Shown piece by piece: positions 33,936 through 35,670 of a stretch of DNA of 35,670 bases. The notes under the pieces are model-generated. The model ran no database searches. It was not told the DNA's origin and worked only from the letters and a program-made list of their open reading frames with translations. Location of the stretch: contig DXCD01000232.1 of assembly GCA_019116185.1 (NCBI GenBank), positions 1-35,670 of the forward strand. The letters run 5' to 3'. Every line of letters starts with the position of its first letter. Within the stretch, counting starts at the first letter, position 1. This DNA comes from Candidatus Mediterraneibacter stercorigallinarum (lineage in GTDB: Bacteria > Bacillota > Clostridia > Lachnospirales > Lachnospiraceae). A program made the translations under genes and the position numbers.

Positions 33936-34904
33936 TTATTCTTCGCTCATATACACGGCTCTTGTCCTCTCACCGTCTTCCACGATCTCCACATTCGGGA
34001 AACTCTGGATATACTGCTTGAACTGTGAAAATCCATAGTCCCGGACCTTAAAGTTCCCGAACCTTGCCCTGATCCGGTTCCCCAGCGACCCGAGCGAGAT
34101 CCCGTATCTCCCGTTCGCCTTTATCTGCCGGAGAATGTATTCCTCAACCATCTCCTGCCTGCTCTTATCCTCATAGAGAGTGACAGAAACCTTCGTTCCC
34201 TCCTGAATAAGTTTTAATTTCGGCAGTGTCTCAAGGAACTTTGACAGCAGGCTGTAACCATAACGCCGCACGTCAAAGTCAGGGTACAGCTTGACCAGGC
34301 GGCTGCCGACTTCACCCAATCCGGTCTCGCGGTCATTATTCTGATTTTCTGTAATGATCTTGACCACTGCCTCTTCAATCTGCTCCTTGGACGCGGCAAT
34401 CTCTTTCTTCCGTTCTTTTGCATGATGCTGATGGGCTGTGCCCTTTTCTTCCTTCTCATCCTTATCCGTATTATCTTCCAACAGGAGCTCCAGCACGGTA
34501 AAAATGTCGCACGCCTTGCGGAACGGAGACGGAGTCTTATCTTCCCCCATACCGATCACTGTCTTCCCGCTCTCCCTCAGCCGGCTCGCCAGCTTCGTAA
34601 AATCACTGTCACTGGATACCAGGCAGAAGCCTTCCAGCTCGCTCGTATAAAGCATGTCCATAGCGTCGATGATCATCGCCGAATCCGTGGCATTTTTCCC
34701 CGTAGTGTAGCTGAACTGCTGGATCGGTGTAATAGAATTCTGCAGAAGCTCTTCCTTCCAGCTCGCGTTGTTCGTCTTCGTCCAGTCCCCGTAGATCCTC
34801 TTATATGTCACATTACCGTACTTGGACAGCTCATCCAGTATGGGCTTGATATATTTTGCCGACACATTGTCCGCATCGATCAGCAGCGCGAATCTGTCTT
34901 CCAT
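33936..34904 (-). CDS. NYN-domain ribonuclease with two LOTUS/OST-HTH domains
   Basis: A 322-residue protein. The NYN (PIN-like) nuclease domain spans about residues 1-145: FALLIDADNVSAKYI, then TDSAMIIDAMDMLYT and FCLVSSDSDFTKLASRLRESG, supplying the acidic metal site. A charged His/Lys linker (about 145-165) leads to two OST-HTH/LOTUS domains, each ending in the same way: DFDVRRYGYSLLSKFLETLP-KLKL and NFKVRDYGFSQFKQYIQSFP-NVEI. The layout recalls the eukaryotic MARF1 group. LOTUS domains bind RNA, so it is probably an RNase, target unknown. Its ATG lies inside the phosphodiesterase gene (25-base overlap). Confidence 0.85.
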   Translation of the reverse strand: MEDRFALLIDADNVSAKYIKPILDELSKYGNVTYKRIYGDWTKTNNASWKEELLQNSITPIQQFSYTTGKNATDSAMIIDAMDMLYTSELEGFCLVSSDSDFTKLASRLRESGKTVIGMGEDKTPSPFRKACDIFTVLELLLEDNTDKDEKEEKGTAHQHHAKERKKEIAASKEQIEEAVVKIITENQNNDRETGLGEVGSRLVKLYPDFDVRRYGYSLLSKFLETLPKLKLIQEGTKVSVTLYEDKSRQEMVEEYILRQIKANGRYGISLGSLGNRIRARFGNFKVRDYGFSQFKQYIQSFPNVEIVEDGERTRAVYMSEE

Positions 34905-35452
34905 GTCATGTAGTCCTCCCCCTCAAGATTTTTCCAGGTAAACGCTCCGTCCTCCCAGATCATATAGCTGTGAGCTGAACCTTCTTTCGGTATGGATACA
35001 GAACCCGGGTTCAGATACCGGTATGTCCTTCCCTCCATATCCATGATCTCCTCGCAGGCAGGGACGTGGGTATGTCCGTTCAAAAGGATGTCCCCCTGTT
35101 TCAGCGGCGGGAGCTGATGCGGATTGTAAACATGCCCATGGGTAACAAATACTGTGCCCGTGCGCGGCAGCTCCAGAAGGCAGTATTCCGCCATAACCGG
35201 AAAGTCCAGCACCATCTGGTCCACCTCTGTATCGCAGTTGCCCCTCACGCAGAGCAGATGTTCTTTCATGGGATTCAGCATTGCAATGACCTCTTTGGGC
35301 GCATAGCCTCCCGGCAGGTCATTCCTCGGGCCATGATACAGGATATCCCCCAGAAGCAGAAGCCTGTCCGCCCCTTCTCTCCTATATGCCTCAAGCATCT
35401 GTCTGCAGTACAATGCAGAGCCGTGTATATCAGATGCGATCATAAGTTTCAT
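34880..35452 (-). CDS. YfcE/MJ0936-type metallophosphodiesterase
   Basis: A 190-residue calcineurin-like phosphoesterase with all metal motifs: MIASDIHGS, LLLGDILYHGPR, VRGNCD, VTHGHVYNP and LNGHTHVP. It should hydrolyse phosphodiesters in the cytoplasm; the natural substrate of the family is unclear. AAGGAGGG before 35452 sets the start; a longer frame upstream lacks a ribosome site and runs through the promoter. It overlaps the NYN gene downstream, so the two form an operon. Confidence 0.9.
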   Translation of the reverse strand: MKLMIASDIHGSALYCRQMLEAYRREGADRLLLLGDILYHGPRNDLPGGYAPKEVIAMLNPMKEHLLCVRGNCDTEVDQMVLDFPVMAEYCLLELPRTGTVFVTHGHVYNPHQLPPLKQGDILLNGHTHVPACEEIMDMEGRTYRYLNPGSVSIPKEGSAHSYMIWEDGAFTWKNLEGEDYMTWKTDSRC

Positions 35453-35485
35453 ATATAAAAAGCCCTCCTTAAATTTCCTTTTTCC

Positions 35486-35514
35486 ATTATATCTTTCATG
35501 AGAAAACGCGTCAA
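35486..35514 (-). promoter_or_regulatory. Promoter of the phosphodiesterase-NYN operon
   Basis: Minus-strand TTGACG (35514-35509), 17 bases, TATAAT (35491-35486), about 33 bases ahead of the start codon. Confidence 0.8.
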
Positions 35515-35657
35515 CCACGGTTCTTCGCACTTTTTCTCCCCCTCTTGACAACGGTGCTATAGTATAGGTGTAGCAAGAAAATACACTTAACAAAACCTCT
35601 TTGTTATACAAAGTTGAAGGCTGCTAAGCGTGATTCAGTGATTGGAGGAAAAGATAA

Positions 35658-35670
35658 ATGAATACTTTAA
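35658..35670 (+). CDS. First codons of a plus-strand gene (partial)
   Basis: ATG at 35658 with GGAGG at 35644-35648, ten bases ahead; only MNTL is visible before the window ends. TTGACA at 35545-35550 lies upstream, but no good -10 is correctly spaced. Confidence 0.5.

Noticed and set aside
35545-35570. TTGACA with TATAGT/TATAGG as promoter of the last plus-strand gene
   Set aside because: The TATA-like boxes are only 7-12 bases from the -35, and no -10 lies at 16-18 bases.
1-35670. CRISPR array, tRNA, rRNA or integrase/attachment sites
   Set aside because: No regular spaced repeats, cloverleaf-like sequences, rRNA segments or recombinase genes were found on reading both strands; weakly conserved cases could have been missed by eye.

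Overview
The window looks like the chromosome of a gut-type Lachnospiraceae (Clostridia; Firmicutes). The evidence is the gene content and style: a bacterial V/A-type ATPase operon, a NiaR-controlled nadABC set, ECF vitamin transporters including QueT, an RsgI-like anti-sigma factor, strong AGGAGG ribosome sites and consensus sigma-A promoters. Base composition is balanced, coding density is high, and no rRNA, tRNA, CRISPR array, intact transposon or prophage was seen. Genus cannot be fixed from the sequence alone.

Layout. (1) 1-9468, plus strand: V-type ATPase operon (end of an upstream gene, probably subunit C, then I, K, F, E, A, B). Subunit D lies about 2.2 kb further on, behind an accessory stretch: a TIGR04076-like protein, a compact two-RNA locus at about 7072-7367, a DUF5655 protein, a VOC-fold protein and a lipoprotein. 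(2) 9437-12674, minus strand: GltD-like flavoprotein, a DUF6145-like protein, BirA, and the tail of an Rpn-type nuclease. (3) 12924-14630, plus: small secreted EF-hand-like protein, ECF sigma factor, RsgI-like anti-sigma factor. (4) 14658-18783, minus: MarR regulator and a heterodimeric ABC exporter; then a LysR regulator (plus). (5) 19887-22697, minus: CoA pathway genes coaBC, an ECF S component (candidate pantothenate importer) and coaX. (6) 22974-25809, plus: DUF2383-like protein, DnaQ-fold exonuclease, a small remnant, a Uma2-type nuclease, and queT behind a preQ1 riboswitch. (7) 25983-29653, minus: methyltransferase and a large membrane-anchored protein. (8) 29805-33677, minus: nadA-nadB-nadC-niaR, with a promoter overlapped by direct repeats. 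(9) 33936-35452, minus: YfcE-type phosphodiesterase and a NYN-LOTUS RNase. The window ends at the first codons of a plus-strand gene.

The most interesting item is the locus between ntpB and ntpD. On the minus strand it encodes a 28-residue membrane peptide behind an extended -10 promoter, with its Shine-Dalgarno sequence predicted to be held in a hairpin. Facing it is a consensus promoter for a roughly 75-nt RNA ending at a perfect 13-bp palindromic terminator that both transcripts can reach. The RNA carries two short repeats (14 and 8 nt) identical to the antisense of toxin codons 3-11. This is the architecture of the Fst/par (RNA I/RNA II) type I toxin-antitoxin family, here apparently chromosomal with an unrelated peptide. 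The second is the queT leader, where a preQ1-I aptamer sits behind two large, partly duplicated hairpins that known preQ1 biology does not explain.
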